Below are positions 6,782 through 12,773 of a stretch of 12,773 bases of DNA, piece by piece. A program made the translations under genes and the position numbers. Origin of the DNA: Lachnospiraceae bacterium (GTDB lineage: Bacteria; Bacillota; Clostridia; Lachnospirales; Lachnospiraceae); assembly GCA_019423745.1 (NCBI GenBank), contig JAHZAV010000051.1:1-12773 (forward strand), written 5' to 3'. Under the pieces are notes generated by a model. The model ran no database searches, was not told the DNA's origin, and saw nothing but the letters and a program-made list of their open reading frames with translations. The stretch's first letter is position 1; each line of letters starts with the position of its first letter.

Positions 6782-7771
6782 TTAATAAAGAGTTCCGCTA
6801 TTGACAATAGGCTGAGCATCTTTGTTGCCACACAGAACAACGAGTAGATTACTTACCATAGCTGCTTTTCTTTCTTCATCCAACTCTACAATATCGTTTT
6901 CATTTAATTTACTAAGAGCCATTTCTACCATACCAACAGCTCCCTCTACAATCTTCTGCCTTGCATCAATAACAGCTGCCGCCTGTTGCCTCTGAAGCAT
7001 AGCAGACGCAATTTCTGGAGCATATGCCAGATGAGTAATACGTACTTCCTGTATTTTTATTCCAGCTTCCTCCACCTTCTGCTGAAGTTCACATCCCATA
7101 ATATCTGCAATTTCCTGACTACTTCCGCGCAGTGATTTCTCATCTCCATCTTCGCTTGTATCATAGGGATACTGTCTTGCTGTGTTTCGAATAATAGAAT
7201 CACACTGAATTGAAAGATAACTCTTATAATTTTCCACATTAATTACTGCTTTCGTTGGATTTACTACTCTCCAGATTACTACAGCACCAATCTCAACCGG
7301 ATTCCCAAGCTGATCATTTACCTTCTGAAGTTTATTATCAAGCGTCATAGCCTTTAAAGAAACTTTCTTTTCCCTGGCACCTGTAGAAACAGACACGGAG
7401 CGCCCGCTATTGGTTGTTACTACTGGAGCTCCTTTTACAATAGGATTAATAGCAGTACAAAATGGATTGACCCAGAAAAAACCTGGCTGCTTCAACGTTC
7501 CATAATAATTTCCAAATACAGTAAACACATATGCTTCGTTTGGATTTAACACTTTCAGTCCACAAAGAAGAATAATCGCTGCTATCTCAATGATTACTCC
7601 TAATGCAATACCACCGCCAATCAACCATCCATTTCCATTTGGGTTTCCTAAAATCGGCCCCAAAATCATAAGCGCAACTCCTATAAGCACTCCTACAAGT
7701 CCCACAAACAGCATAGCATATCCACTTGCCGGATGTAAAATCTTTTCCTCATGAATCTTTTCCTTACTCAT
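6782..7771 (-). CDS. SPFH/Band-7 (stomatin/prohibitin-like) membrane protein
   Basis: This 329-residue protein has a short polar N-terminus, two adjoining hydrophobic segments (about 18-41 and 48-71) forming a membrane hairpin, then an SPFH/Band-7 domain (about 72-260) with the usual NPNEAYVFTVFGNYYGT entry (76-92) and the PGFFWVNPF block (96-104). It continues into a helical stretch with RQQAAAVIDARQKIVEGAV (261-279), typical of the family's oligomer-forming coil. SPFH proteins assemble into large membrane-bound cages or scaffolds tied to membrane microdomains and proteases. No NfeD-like or protease partner lies beside it; the only partner is the small RHH regulator. AAGGGGG lies 7 nt before the ATG. 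The client of this subtype is unknown. Confidence 0.9.
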   Translation of the reverse strand: MSKEKIHEEKILHPASGYAMLFVGLVGVLIGVALMILGPILGNPNGNGWLIGGGIALGVIIEIAAIILLCGLKVLNPNEAYVFTVFGNYYGTLKQPGFFWVNPFCTAINPIVKGAPVVTTNSGRSVSVSTGAREKKVSLKAMTLDNKLQKVNDQLGNPVEIGAVVIWRVVNPTKAVINVENYKSYLSIQCDSIIRNTARQYPYDTSEDGDEKSLRGSSQEIADIMGCELQQKVEEAGIKIQEVRITHLAYAPEIASAMLQRQQAAAVIDARQKIVEGAVGMVEMALSKLNENDIVELDEERKAAMVSNLLVVLCGNKDAQPIVNSGTLY

Positions 7772-7789
7772 TTTCCTTCCCCCTTCGAT

Positions 7790-7820
7790 TTATATTGATA
7801 TCATTTTGATATCAATATAA
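7790..7820 (-). promoter_or_regulatory. Operator-like perfect inverted repeat at the SPFH promoter
   Basis: TTATATTGATATCA and TGATATCAATATAA form a perfect 14-bp inverted repeat around TTT. Each arm holds the self-palindrome TGATATCA (7796-7803 and 7807-7814), so the element is also a tandem pair 11 bp apart, one helical turn. It overlaps the -10 hexamer and the expected transcription start. Pairs of small palindromes on one DNA face suit Arc-like RHH dimers, and one such protein is encoded in this unit. Binding is inferred. Confidence 0.72.
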
Positions 7821-7845
7821 TAGCACGCGCTATTTTATATGTCAA
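7817..7845 (-). promoter_or_regulatory. Promoter of the SPFH/RHH operon
   Basis: On the minus strand a consensus -35 TTGACA (7840-7845), a 17-nt spacer and the -10 TATTAT (7817-7822), preceded by TGC as an extended -10, form a strong sigma-A promoter. The spacer holds a smaller inverted repeat, AATAGC-ACGC-GCTATT (7819-7834). The operator starts inside the -10. Unrepressed output should be high. Confidence 0.85.
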
Positions 7846-7895
7846 TAAGGGACAGGATCACCGCCATATAAAAATAGCAGAATCCTGTCCCTTAT
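7845..7895 (-). repeat. 14-bp inverted repeat after the zinc-ribbon gene
   Basis: ATAAGGGACAGGAT (7845-7858) and ATCCTGTCCCTTAT (7882-7895) are perfect arms around a 23-nt loop. It starts 2 nt after the zinc-ribbon stop codon and abuts the -35 of the SPFH promoter. The tail on the minus strand is only TTATTG, so it is not a textbook terminator. It may be a weak terminator, an RNA-stabilising 3' stem or a mobile repeat fragment. Confidence 0.7.
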
Positions 7896-7897
7896 CC

Positions 7898-8071
7898 TTA
7901 ATTTCCCTCAGAATAAATCTCCGAATAACATTTCTTACAAAGTTGCCCAGCGCCTTCTACATAATACTTGCGCATTGCAATAGGCCAGTCCTTCTTCATA
8001 CCTGTCTCTTGCCCACAAATCACGCATCGCTCTCCATGAATGTTCATGCTACATTTTTCTATATTTTTCAC
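7898..8071 (-). CDS. Small zinc-ribbon protein of unknown function
   Basis: This 57-residue protein has two CxxC pairs, CVIC (16-19) and CKKC (45-48), spaced as in a zinc ribbon or treble-clef knuckle, plus a lone Cys7. Between them lies a basic/aromatic stretch (MKKDWPIAMRKYYVEGAG, 25-42). No known family is recognised; proteins of this kind often bind nucleic acid or partner proteins. The frame runs back to 8125, but AAAGGAG lies 9 nt before the GTG at 8071 while the longer start has no ribosome site, so GTG is preferred. It stands alone between two long inverted repeats, in the same direction as its neighbours. In front of it (8117-8143) are two TTTATGC direct repeats 20 bp apart, possibly a control site; no clear promoter was found. 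Confidence 0.7.
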   Translation of the reverse strand: MKNIEKCSMNIHGERCVICGQETGMKKDWPIAMRKYYVEGAGQLCKKCYSEIYSEGN

Positions 8072-8155
8072 TGAATTACGCTCCTTTTGGTTATAGAATT
8101 CCCAGGCTTTGATTAGTTTATGCAATATATAACCAATTTATGCGGGACGAAATTA

Positions 8156-8220
8156 GTTAAAAAAATAACAGGAAACGTAACAAACTTGCATTTTGTTACG
8201 TTTCCTGTTATTTTTTTAAC
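8156..8220 (-). terminator. Perfect 29-bp inverted repeat, probable bidirectional terminator
   Basis: Positions 8156-8184 are the exact reverse complement of 8192-8220, with a 7-nt loop (CTTGCAT). The outer part is an A7 run facing a T7 run, so on either strand the stem ends in a T tract: an A-tract/T-tract terminator of unusual length and perfection. Its right arm includes the TAA stop (8216-8218) of the deacylase gene, which it terminates. Both flanking genes run on the minus strand, so the need for a two-way signal is not obvious. Confidence 0.85.
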
Positions 8221-8752
8221 CAAGTGTCACTTTGATATAATCATGGTGAACAGCTTTCAAAAATTTTCCTAATACATCATCCGTCTGAAGTTTCATACTG
8301 GAAGTGTTAACACAGGGATGACATCCAAAGAATTCCTGTGTAAGTATTTCTTCGTCAATCAGAAGTTGTACCTGATTGTCAGGATCATAAATCAGTCCCA
8401 TAATTGATGCAGATCCAGGTGATACATTCAGTAATCTCTCCATATCTTCTCCGGAAGCAAAGGATAACCTTGGCGATGGAATCTGCGGGGAAAGCTCTTT
8501 TGTCTGCAGATTCTTATTTCCCGGCATTACAAGCAGATAATATTTTGTTTTCTGACGGTTGCACAAAAACAAATTTTTATATATTTCAATGCCAAGAGCC
8601 TTATCTACTTCCTGGCATGCCTCTATCGTTGCCACCGGTTCATGATCTACTCGTTCATATCTAATTCCAAGTGTATCCAAAGTCTCATATACTTTCTGTT
8701 CTTTTTCCACTCGTTCTCTAAAGTCTTTCGGCCTTCCTTCATATACTATCAT
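8216..8752 (-). CDS. YbaK/ProXp-ala (PrdX-like) aminoacyl-tRNA deacylase
   Basis: This 178-residue protein belongs to the YbaK/ProX editing superfamily, closest in appearance to free-standing ProXp-ala/PrdX, which hydrolyses Ala-tRNA(Pro) made in error by prolyl-tRNA synthetase. Visible features are DHEPVATIEAC (36-46), the substrate-pocket block KNLFL (59-63), YYLLVMPGNK (71-80), RLSFAS (95-100), SPGSASIMGL (111-120) and the conserved GCHPCVNTSSMKL (143-155). The length fits a trans-editing domain without synthetase. The longest frame begins at a GTG (8761) that overlaps the AAGGAG; the same AAGGAG lies 8 nt before the ATG at 8752, so that start is used. A ProXp-ala function is likely but not proven; other tRNA specificities occur in the superfamily. 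Confidence 0.9.
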   Translation of the reverse strand: MIVYEGRPKDFRERVEKEQKVYETLDTLGIRYERVDHEPVATIEACQEVDKALGIEIYKNLFLCNRQKTKYYLLVMPGNKNLQTKELSPQIPSPRLSFASGEDMERLLNVSPGSASIMGLIYDPDNQVQLLIDEEILTQEFFGCHPCVNTSSMKLQTDDVLGKFLKAVHHDYIKVTLG

Positions 8753-8825
8753 CCTGTTCACTCCTTATCTTTGTTACTTAACTTCCGCTCTGCCTTTTCT
8801 GCAACATAAAAAGATTCCATTTAAA

Positions 8826-8856
8826 ATGCCGAAGCAGAATATCTCCACTCCGGCAT
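8826..8856 (-). terminator. Terminator after the surface-protein gene
   Basis: ATGCCGAAG (8826-8834) and CTCCGGCAT (8848-8856) pair over 9 bp with one G-U. On the minus strand the stem is followed by TTTT. It lies about 140 nt downstream of the surface-protein stop. The rest of the 242-nt gene-free stretch (8753-8994) holds T-rich sequence and only a weak candidate promoter for the deacylase (TTGCAG, 17 nt, TTAAGT). Confidence 0.6.
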
Positions 8857-8994
8857 ATTTTATTTTGAAAGGGCTTTTTTTATGAAATGGACTCTCTTCT
8901 TTTTATAAATTATCACAGGGATCCACTTCCTGTAAATAGATAAAGCCTCAAGCCCTCCCTCTCAAAACCAATTTTACTCTATTAACCAACGATT

Positions 8995-11900
8995 TTAGTC
9001 TCTTCTCTCTTCATCTCTGTTTCTGATCCATAAAGCCACCCCTGCCAATAGCGCCGCCAATGCAAGCAGCAAAGCTCTGCTTACAATCAACGAATGATCT
9101 CCTGTCTGTACAGCCTCTTCTTTCTTTTCGTCCAACATATCTACTGTTTGAATTTCCCCTGTTTCTTCCAGTACAAACAAAATTTCATCTGCTGTTTCAT
9201 ATCCTTTCGGCGCCTCTTCCTCTATCAGACTATATCGTCCCGGTACCAACCGTTCAAATTCCTGGGGGACCCTTCCTGATGTCCACCTTGCAATGATGTA
9301 TCTGGTTCCATCTTCTTTGATTTGTTCCAATCTAAGTCTGGCACCTTCCAACATTTTCTTACTGCCTTTATCCTTTTTGCTGATATGAAGCTTTGTCGGT
9401 TCATTAAAAATCTTTATCTTTTCTGTGACACAAGCCTCATGCTGGTCTTTATAAGTCAGCTCCACCTCATATTCCTTGGAATCCAGCACATATCCCGCTG
9501 GCTGCTTGACTTCTTTTATTACATATTTGCCCAGAAACAGGGGTTGGGACAAAGAAGGCCCTCCTCCCGTTACGATCGTATCTGCAAGTTCCCCCTCTTT
9601 CATCCGGATACTACCATCTGGTGTCACAATATCTTCTGCTGCCCGAATTTCAAAAACTGTATCTTCCAAGAAAACCTCTTCTTCTCCTGACTCCATTTTG
9701 CTAATGGAAATCTGACCCATAGCATTTTTATCTTTCATAGTGATTGTCTGGATTTTTCCGCTTTCTGGAACAGTGAATGTAATTTCTTCCGCCTGCAGAT
9801 ATCCTTTAGGCGCTGTCTTCTCCAGTAAAATATATGTCTTCCCTATAATCAGCTCTTCTACGTAATGAGGTTGTTCTTTAGATATCCATGTTTCTACTTC
9901 TGTCCGGCTCCCATCCTCTTCCAACAGATAGAGTATCATTTCCGCGCCTTTAATTTCTTTCTCTGTGGTAATATCCTGTTTACTGATTTTATATTTTGTA
10001 CAGTCATTATCTGTCCGAAGTGTATAGATATGATCTCCTTCGATCTGCCCCTTTTTATCTATTTTTACTTTGTAGATAGTTTCATCTATAAGATAACCCG
10101 GCAGTGCCTCTGTTTCCCGAATACAATATACGGTATCCGGCAGCAAGTATTGTATTATAATTCTTCCGTCAGAATCTGTCGTATAGACCTTTTTTGCCTG
10201 GGGATCATTTTCAGGCCATATCTCATACCTTACTTCAGGAAGGCGGATATCCTCTTGCCCCTTCTTGTATTTTTCTATAATTAACTTGGTGGGCATATCA
10301 TATACCGTCTGCTCTTCTGTCACCACTGCTGTCTCCTGATTTTTATATTTCAGGCTGACTTCATATTGTTTGGAATCCAGCACATACCCCGCCGGCTGCT
10401 GAATTTCTTTTAAAATGTAATTTCCCAGCCACAGATTTTTGCTCAATACCGGTCCATTTTTTGATGTAGTAATCGTATCTGCCAATTCGCCTTTTCGAAA
10501 ACGTACTGTTCCATCAGGGGTACTGATATCTTCTGCTGCCCTTATTTCATATACAGCTCCTTCCAAATACTTTTCTGTATCCTTTTCGTACTTTCTAAGA
10601 CTAATTCTCCCCATCGCATTTTCATCTGCACAGGAGATAATGAGAGGTTTCTCCCAATCTAAATCCTCTGTAACTATAAACTTAATATCTTTCCGATTCA
10701 AAAGATAACCTTCTGGTGCCTCTACTTCCCGAAGATAATAGGTCCCATAACCAAGTTTTGACGGGAAGGTAAATCTTCCATTCTCATCTGTGGTAAAAAT
10801 ATCATATTCACGAACAGAAGGATAATAGGTCTTCATAACAACTATTTGTTTATTTTCGTCCAGAAGCTGAAACTTGGCACCGGCTCTTGGAATAACTTTA
10901 CCAGTTCCCCGATCTGTTTTCTGTACCTGAATGGCACTGCTGATTAATGTATCCTGTTTATAAATACCTCCAACTACTGTATTCTCTTGCTGAATTGTCA
11001 CTTCAAAAGGGTTGATTGCATTATAGCCCTTCGGTGTTTTAATCTCTTCTACAATATAAGTATCATAGACAAGACCTCCGCGGGAATCCCCTTCTCTCTT
11101 TGTATCCGCCCTCCCCTTTTCGTCCGTTTGAATACGCATGACTTCTTTTCCTGTTGTTTTTGATGTAATAGAAAAGACCACTCCTTCAATTCCTTTCAAT
11201 GTATCTTCCTTTTCATTTTCAGGCTGGTATACTTTGATAATTTCCAAATCCCCTCTAATTATATCTTCCGGTACCACTGGATTTTCATAGGTCTCTACCT
11301 TTGGTCCATTCCCTGATGATGTGATTTTCCGCACAAAAATCTCTTCATTTCTATTATAACCTTCCGGTGCCTTACTCTCCTCGATAGTCACAGTTCCTAA
11401 AGGCAAAATCGGATTTCCATTCTGATCCTTCCAAAAAGAATCTCCAGATATAAGAGCTTCTTCTCTAAAGTAAACCTTACCATCCTTTCCACTTCGAAAC
11501 ACCCAGGTTTTCAACGGTTTCTCTTTTTGTAATTCCTGCAGGCTATCATAAAACCCTCTGTAAAAACTACAAGTAAATTCTGCACCCTCCAGACTTGCCG
11601 CGCCTTGTGCACCACCATTTTCATCTCCCATTTCTCTGTCATATTTTACGGTCAAAATCTCCATGTTTTGATACTGTGGCTGCTCCTCTACCTGAAGAAA
11701 TTCATTACTTTGCGATTTGACCTGTATTTTATAGACTCGGTCATCCAGTCCGTATCCAGAAGAAGCCTTTATTTCTTTGACATAATATGTTCCTTCCTGA
11801 AGCGTCAATGTATTACTCTTTCCCTTTATATCTGTCTTAAGCTCTCCTTCTTTTTTCGTACATGACGGATCCGTATATACTCCATATACTGCACCTTCCA

Positions 11901-12519
11901 GACTATATCCGCTTCCCGCTTCAGAAATTTCTGTATCGGTGGATATTTTTGTCAAAGTCAGCTTTCCCTCCGGGTGATATTCCCAAAATGTAAGATCCTG
12001 ATATGTATTATTTCCCGTACTGATTTTATACACATCAAACCCTTTCGGTGCTGCACTCAAGTTAGAAATACGGCGAATAAAGGACTTTCCATATCCCACA
12101 TCACTTTCTCCCGTATCATCCACATCCATATGCCCATTAGCCACAGAACCTGCAAGAGAAGTTTCACCATAGGATGCACCTACATCTCCAGGTCCTTTAA
12201 ATCCATAATAGTATACTTTTCTTAAAAGTTCGTTCTCTTTGTTTTCAGCCGTATAGATATTGGTTACCTTCAAGGTCGTTCCTTTGGCAGGCGGTTTCGC
12301 CTCATGGCAGGCACAAAAGGCCATTTTCCCATTACTTAATTCAAAATATCCCACCGGCATCTCGGCAGTATTATAGCGAAAATCGCTGACAGTTACTGTA
12401 CAGGTCTGTCCAACCGAAGCAGCCTGAAGCAACGTATTTGCATCCCAAGCTGACGAAAATAAAAATACAGCTATAGCAAAAACCCCAAAAAACAATATTC
12501 TTTTCCCTTTTTCTGACAA
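8995..12519 (-). CDS. Cell-wall anchored surface protein with nine Cna_B/SpaA-type repeats
   Basis: This is a 1174-residue secreted adhesin or pilin-like protein. A signal peptide (1-35, hydrophobic core 9-22) precedes an N-terminal domain (about 36-182) with Cys40, Cys69 and Cys71 and the end block YQDLTFWEY (173-181), reminiscent of thioester-type adhesin heads. Nine beta-sandwich repeats of the Cna_B/SpaA type follow, beginning near residues 185, 286, 423, 528, 637, 743, 841, 935 and 1041. Each opens with a strand bearing Lys (such as LTLTK, ISLRK, LHISK) and ends with a Glu followed by a P-x-GY-type turn (EVEAPEGY, EIQQPAGY, EEEAPKGY), the layout that forms Lys-Asn/Asp isopeptide bonds. 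The sorting signal is VQTGD (1137-1141), then a membrane helix (about 1143-1164) and a charged tail. AAAGGAGG lies 7 nt before the TTG at 12519; the frame runs on to a TTG at 12690 without a ribosome site. Confidence 0.92.
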   Translation of the reverse strand: MSEKGKRILFFGVFAIAVFLFSSAWDANTLLQAASVGQTCTVTVSDFRYNTAEMPVGYFELSNGKMAFCACHEAKPPAKGTTLKVTNIYTAENKENELLRKVYYYGFKGPGDVGASYGETSLAGSVANGHMDVDDTGESDVGYGKSFIRRISNLSAAPKGFDVYKISTGNNTYQDLTFWEYHPEGKLTLTKISTDTEISEAGSGYSLEGAVYGVYTDPSCTKKEGELKTDIKGKSNTLTLQEGTYYVKEIKASSGYGLDDRVYKIQVKSQSNEFLQVEEQPQYQNMEILTVKYDREMGDENGGAQGAASLEGAEFTCSFYRGFYDSLQELQKEKPLKTWVFRSGKDGKVYFREEALISGDSFWKDQNGNPILPLGTVTIEESKAPEGYNRNEEIFVRKITSSGNGPKVETYENPVVPEDIIRGDLEIIKVYQPENEKEDTLKGIEGVVFSITSKTTGKEVMRIQTDEKGRADTKREGDSRGGLVYDTYIVEEIKTPKGYNAINPFEVTIQQENTVVGGIYKQDTLISSAIQVQKTDRGTGKVIPRAGAKFQLLDENKQIVVMKTYYPSVREYDIFTTDENGRFTFPSKLGYGTYYLREVEAPEGYLLNRKDIKFIVTEDLDWEKPLIISCADENAMGRISLRKYEKDTEKYLEGAVYEIRAAEDISTPDGTVRFRKGELADTITTSKNGPVLSKNLWLGNYILKEIQQPAGYVLDSKQYEVSLKYKNQETAVVTEEQTVYDMPTKLIIEKYKKGQEDIRLPEVRYEIWPENDPQAKKVYTTDSDGRIIIQYLLPDTVYCIRETEALPGYLIDETIYKVKIDKKGQIEGDHIYTLRTDNDCTKYKISKQDITTEKEIKGAEMILYLLEEDGSRTEVETWISKEQPHYVEELIIGKTYILLEKTAPKGYLQAEEITFTVPESGKIQTITMKDKNAMGQISISKMESGEEEVFLEDTVFEIRAAEDIVTPDGSIRMKEGELADTIVTGGGPSLSQPLFLGKYVIKEVKQPAGYVLDSKEYEVELTYKDQHEACVTEKIKIFNEPTKLHISKKDKGSKKMLEGARLRLEQIKEDGTRYIIARWTSGRVPQEFERLVPGRYSLIEEEAPKGYETADEILFVLEETGEIQTVDMLDEKKEEAVQTGDHSLIVSRALLLALAALLAGVALWIRNRDEERRD
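9421..9726 (-). repeat. Internal duplication, copy B (Cna_B repeat 8)
   Basis: Encodes residues 932-1033 of the surface protein. It matches copy A at an 894-bp (298-codon) offset with one single-codon indel. The blocks NAMGxIS, EIRAAEDI, TPDG, GELADTI and QPAGYVLDSK are shared. Similarity is visible in the DNA too, for example GGAATCCAGCACATA in both, which indicates a fairly recent duplication. Confidence 0.85.
10315..10620 (-). repeat. Internal duplication, copy A (Cna_B repeat 5)
   Basis: Encodes residues 634-735. It shares the blocks listed for copy B, and the repeats that follow each copy also match at their start (DMPTKL against NEPTKL), so the duplicated unit probably spanned more than one domain. 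Such units change protein length by recombination. Confidence 0.85.
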
Positions 12520-12697
12520 TCTGTTTCCTCCTTTATCAATGTTCTCTCTTTTAGGAAATCCTGTCGTCAAGCTTATCTCACATCTGGTATCATTGGGCGA
12601 AACGCCTGAATAAAAATTGAATAGATTATTAAGAATAGCAGATCTGCTTTCTGTGATTAATAAGTTAACATATTTTATTTTTTTATGCAAGAAAAAA
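12520..12697 (-). other. Leader/promoter region of the surface-protein gene
   Basis: Gene-free stretch between the upstream terminator and the TTG start. It is A/T-rich near 12660-12690, where TTGCAT (12685-12690) is a possible -35 with no convincing -10, and TGC-TATTCT near 12615-12625 is a possible extended -10. A short hairpin GGCG-TTT-CGCC lies near 12596-12606. The reading frame is open throughout by chance or relic, without a ribosome site. No known riboswitch was recognised. Confidence 0.4.
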
Positions 12698-12719
12698 ATC
12701 TGATTTTTTCAAATCAGAT
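12692..12719 (-). terminator. Terminator of a gene beyond the right edge
   Basis: ATCTGATTT (12698-12706) and AAATCAGAT (12711-12719) form a perfect 9-bp stem. On the minus strand the loop is GAAA and six T follow directly. This should end a minus-strand transcript entering from the right and insulate the surface-protein gene; a role as attenuator of that gene is less likely but possible. Confidence 0.8.
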
Positions 12720-12737
12720 CAGACTGTAGACAAAGTT

Positions 12738-12762
12738 GGTGCCGGAGCTTAGCTCCAGCACC
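12738..12762 (+). terminator. GC-rich hairpin with plus-strand T tract
   Basis: GGTGCCGGAG and CTCCAGCACC pair over 10 bp with one G-U around CTTAG, followed on the plus strand by ATTCTTTTTGT. It has the look of a plus-strand terminator, but no plus-strand gene ends here. It may be the other half of a two-way terminator pair with 12692-12719 or part of the 3' end of a gene outside the window. Confidence 0.6.
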
Positions 12763-12773
12763 ATTCTTTTTGT

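Noticed and set aside
6576..7771. SPFH/RHH pair as a classical toxin-antitoxin system
   Set aside because: The order and the small RHH protein are suggestive, but the 329-residue SPFH protein is not a known toxin type and nothing points to toxicity.
9421..10620. CRISPR-like or tandem-array repeat
   Set aside because: The repeat units are in-frame protein domains about 300 bp long and diverged, with no spacer pattern.
12520..12690. N-terminal extension of the surface protein from TTG 12690
   Set aside because: No ribosome site, no signal peptide at that end, and it would place 57 residues before the clear signal sequence.
12520..12690. Riboswitch in the surface-protein leader
   Set aside because: Only a short GGCG/CGCC hairpin is evident; no conserved core of a known class could be matched.

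Overview
This window looks like chromosomal DNA of a low-GC, Gram-positive anaerobe of the Clostridia, most likely a gut Lachnospiraceae. The grounds are AAGGAGG-type ribosome sites throughout, frequent GTG/TTG starts, an HrcA/CIRCE-type heat-shock operator, clostridial protein types (an endonuclease Q-like PHP–UvrD fusion, a ProXp-ala-like deacylase, an SPFH + Arc-like pair, a Cna_B surface protein) and a non-LPxTG sorting signal. The genus cannot be settled from this sequence. No RNA gene, CRISPR array, insertion sequence or phage gene was seen.

Layout, left to right. Positions 1-761 hold a plus-strand small heat-shock protein (Hsp20) with its control region and terminator. A CIRCE operator overlaps a strong promoter, and a second degenerate copy of the same promoter/operator module lies about 105 bp downstream with an operator spacer 11 nt longer. 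Everything after that is on the minus strand. Positions 6463 to 825 form a probable four-gene operon, read right to left: a 1063-residue fusion of an endonuclease Q-like PHP nuclease with a UvrD/PcrA-type helicase, a YkgJ-type cysteine-cluster protein, a 366-residue protein of unknown function overlapping it, and endonuclease III (nth). Two enzymes that incise damaged DNA, one fused to a helicase and carrying two candidate sliding-clamp motifs, suggest a DNA-repair operon.

Positions 7845 to 6530 hold a two-gene unit: an SPFH/Band-7 membrane protein followed after 2 nt by an Arc-like ribbon-helix-helix regulator. Its promoter has a perfect extended inverted repeat across the expected start of transcription, a natural candidate for autoregulation by the small regulator. 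Next come a 57-residue zinc-ribbon protein and a ProXp-ala/PrdX-like deacylase, each followed by a long inverted repeat; the second is a perfect 29-bp symmetrical hairpin.

Positions 12519 to 8995 encode a 1174-residue cell-wall surface protein: signal peptide, a possible thioester-like head, nine Cna_B/SpaA-type repeats with an internal duplication, and a C-terminal VQTGD sorting signal with membrane anchor. The right edge has two hairpins that probably insulate this gene from its upstream neighbour.

Several starts given here differ from the longest reading frame because a clear ribosome site points to an internal ATG, GTG or TTG: nth, the EndoQ-helicase, the zinc-ribbon protein, the deacylase and the surface protein.
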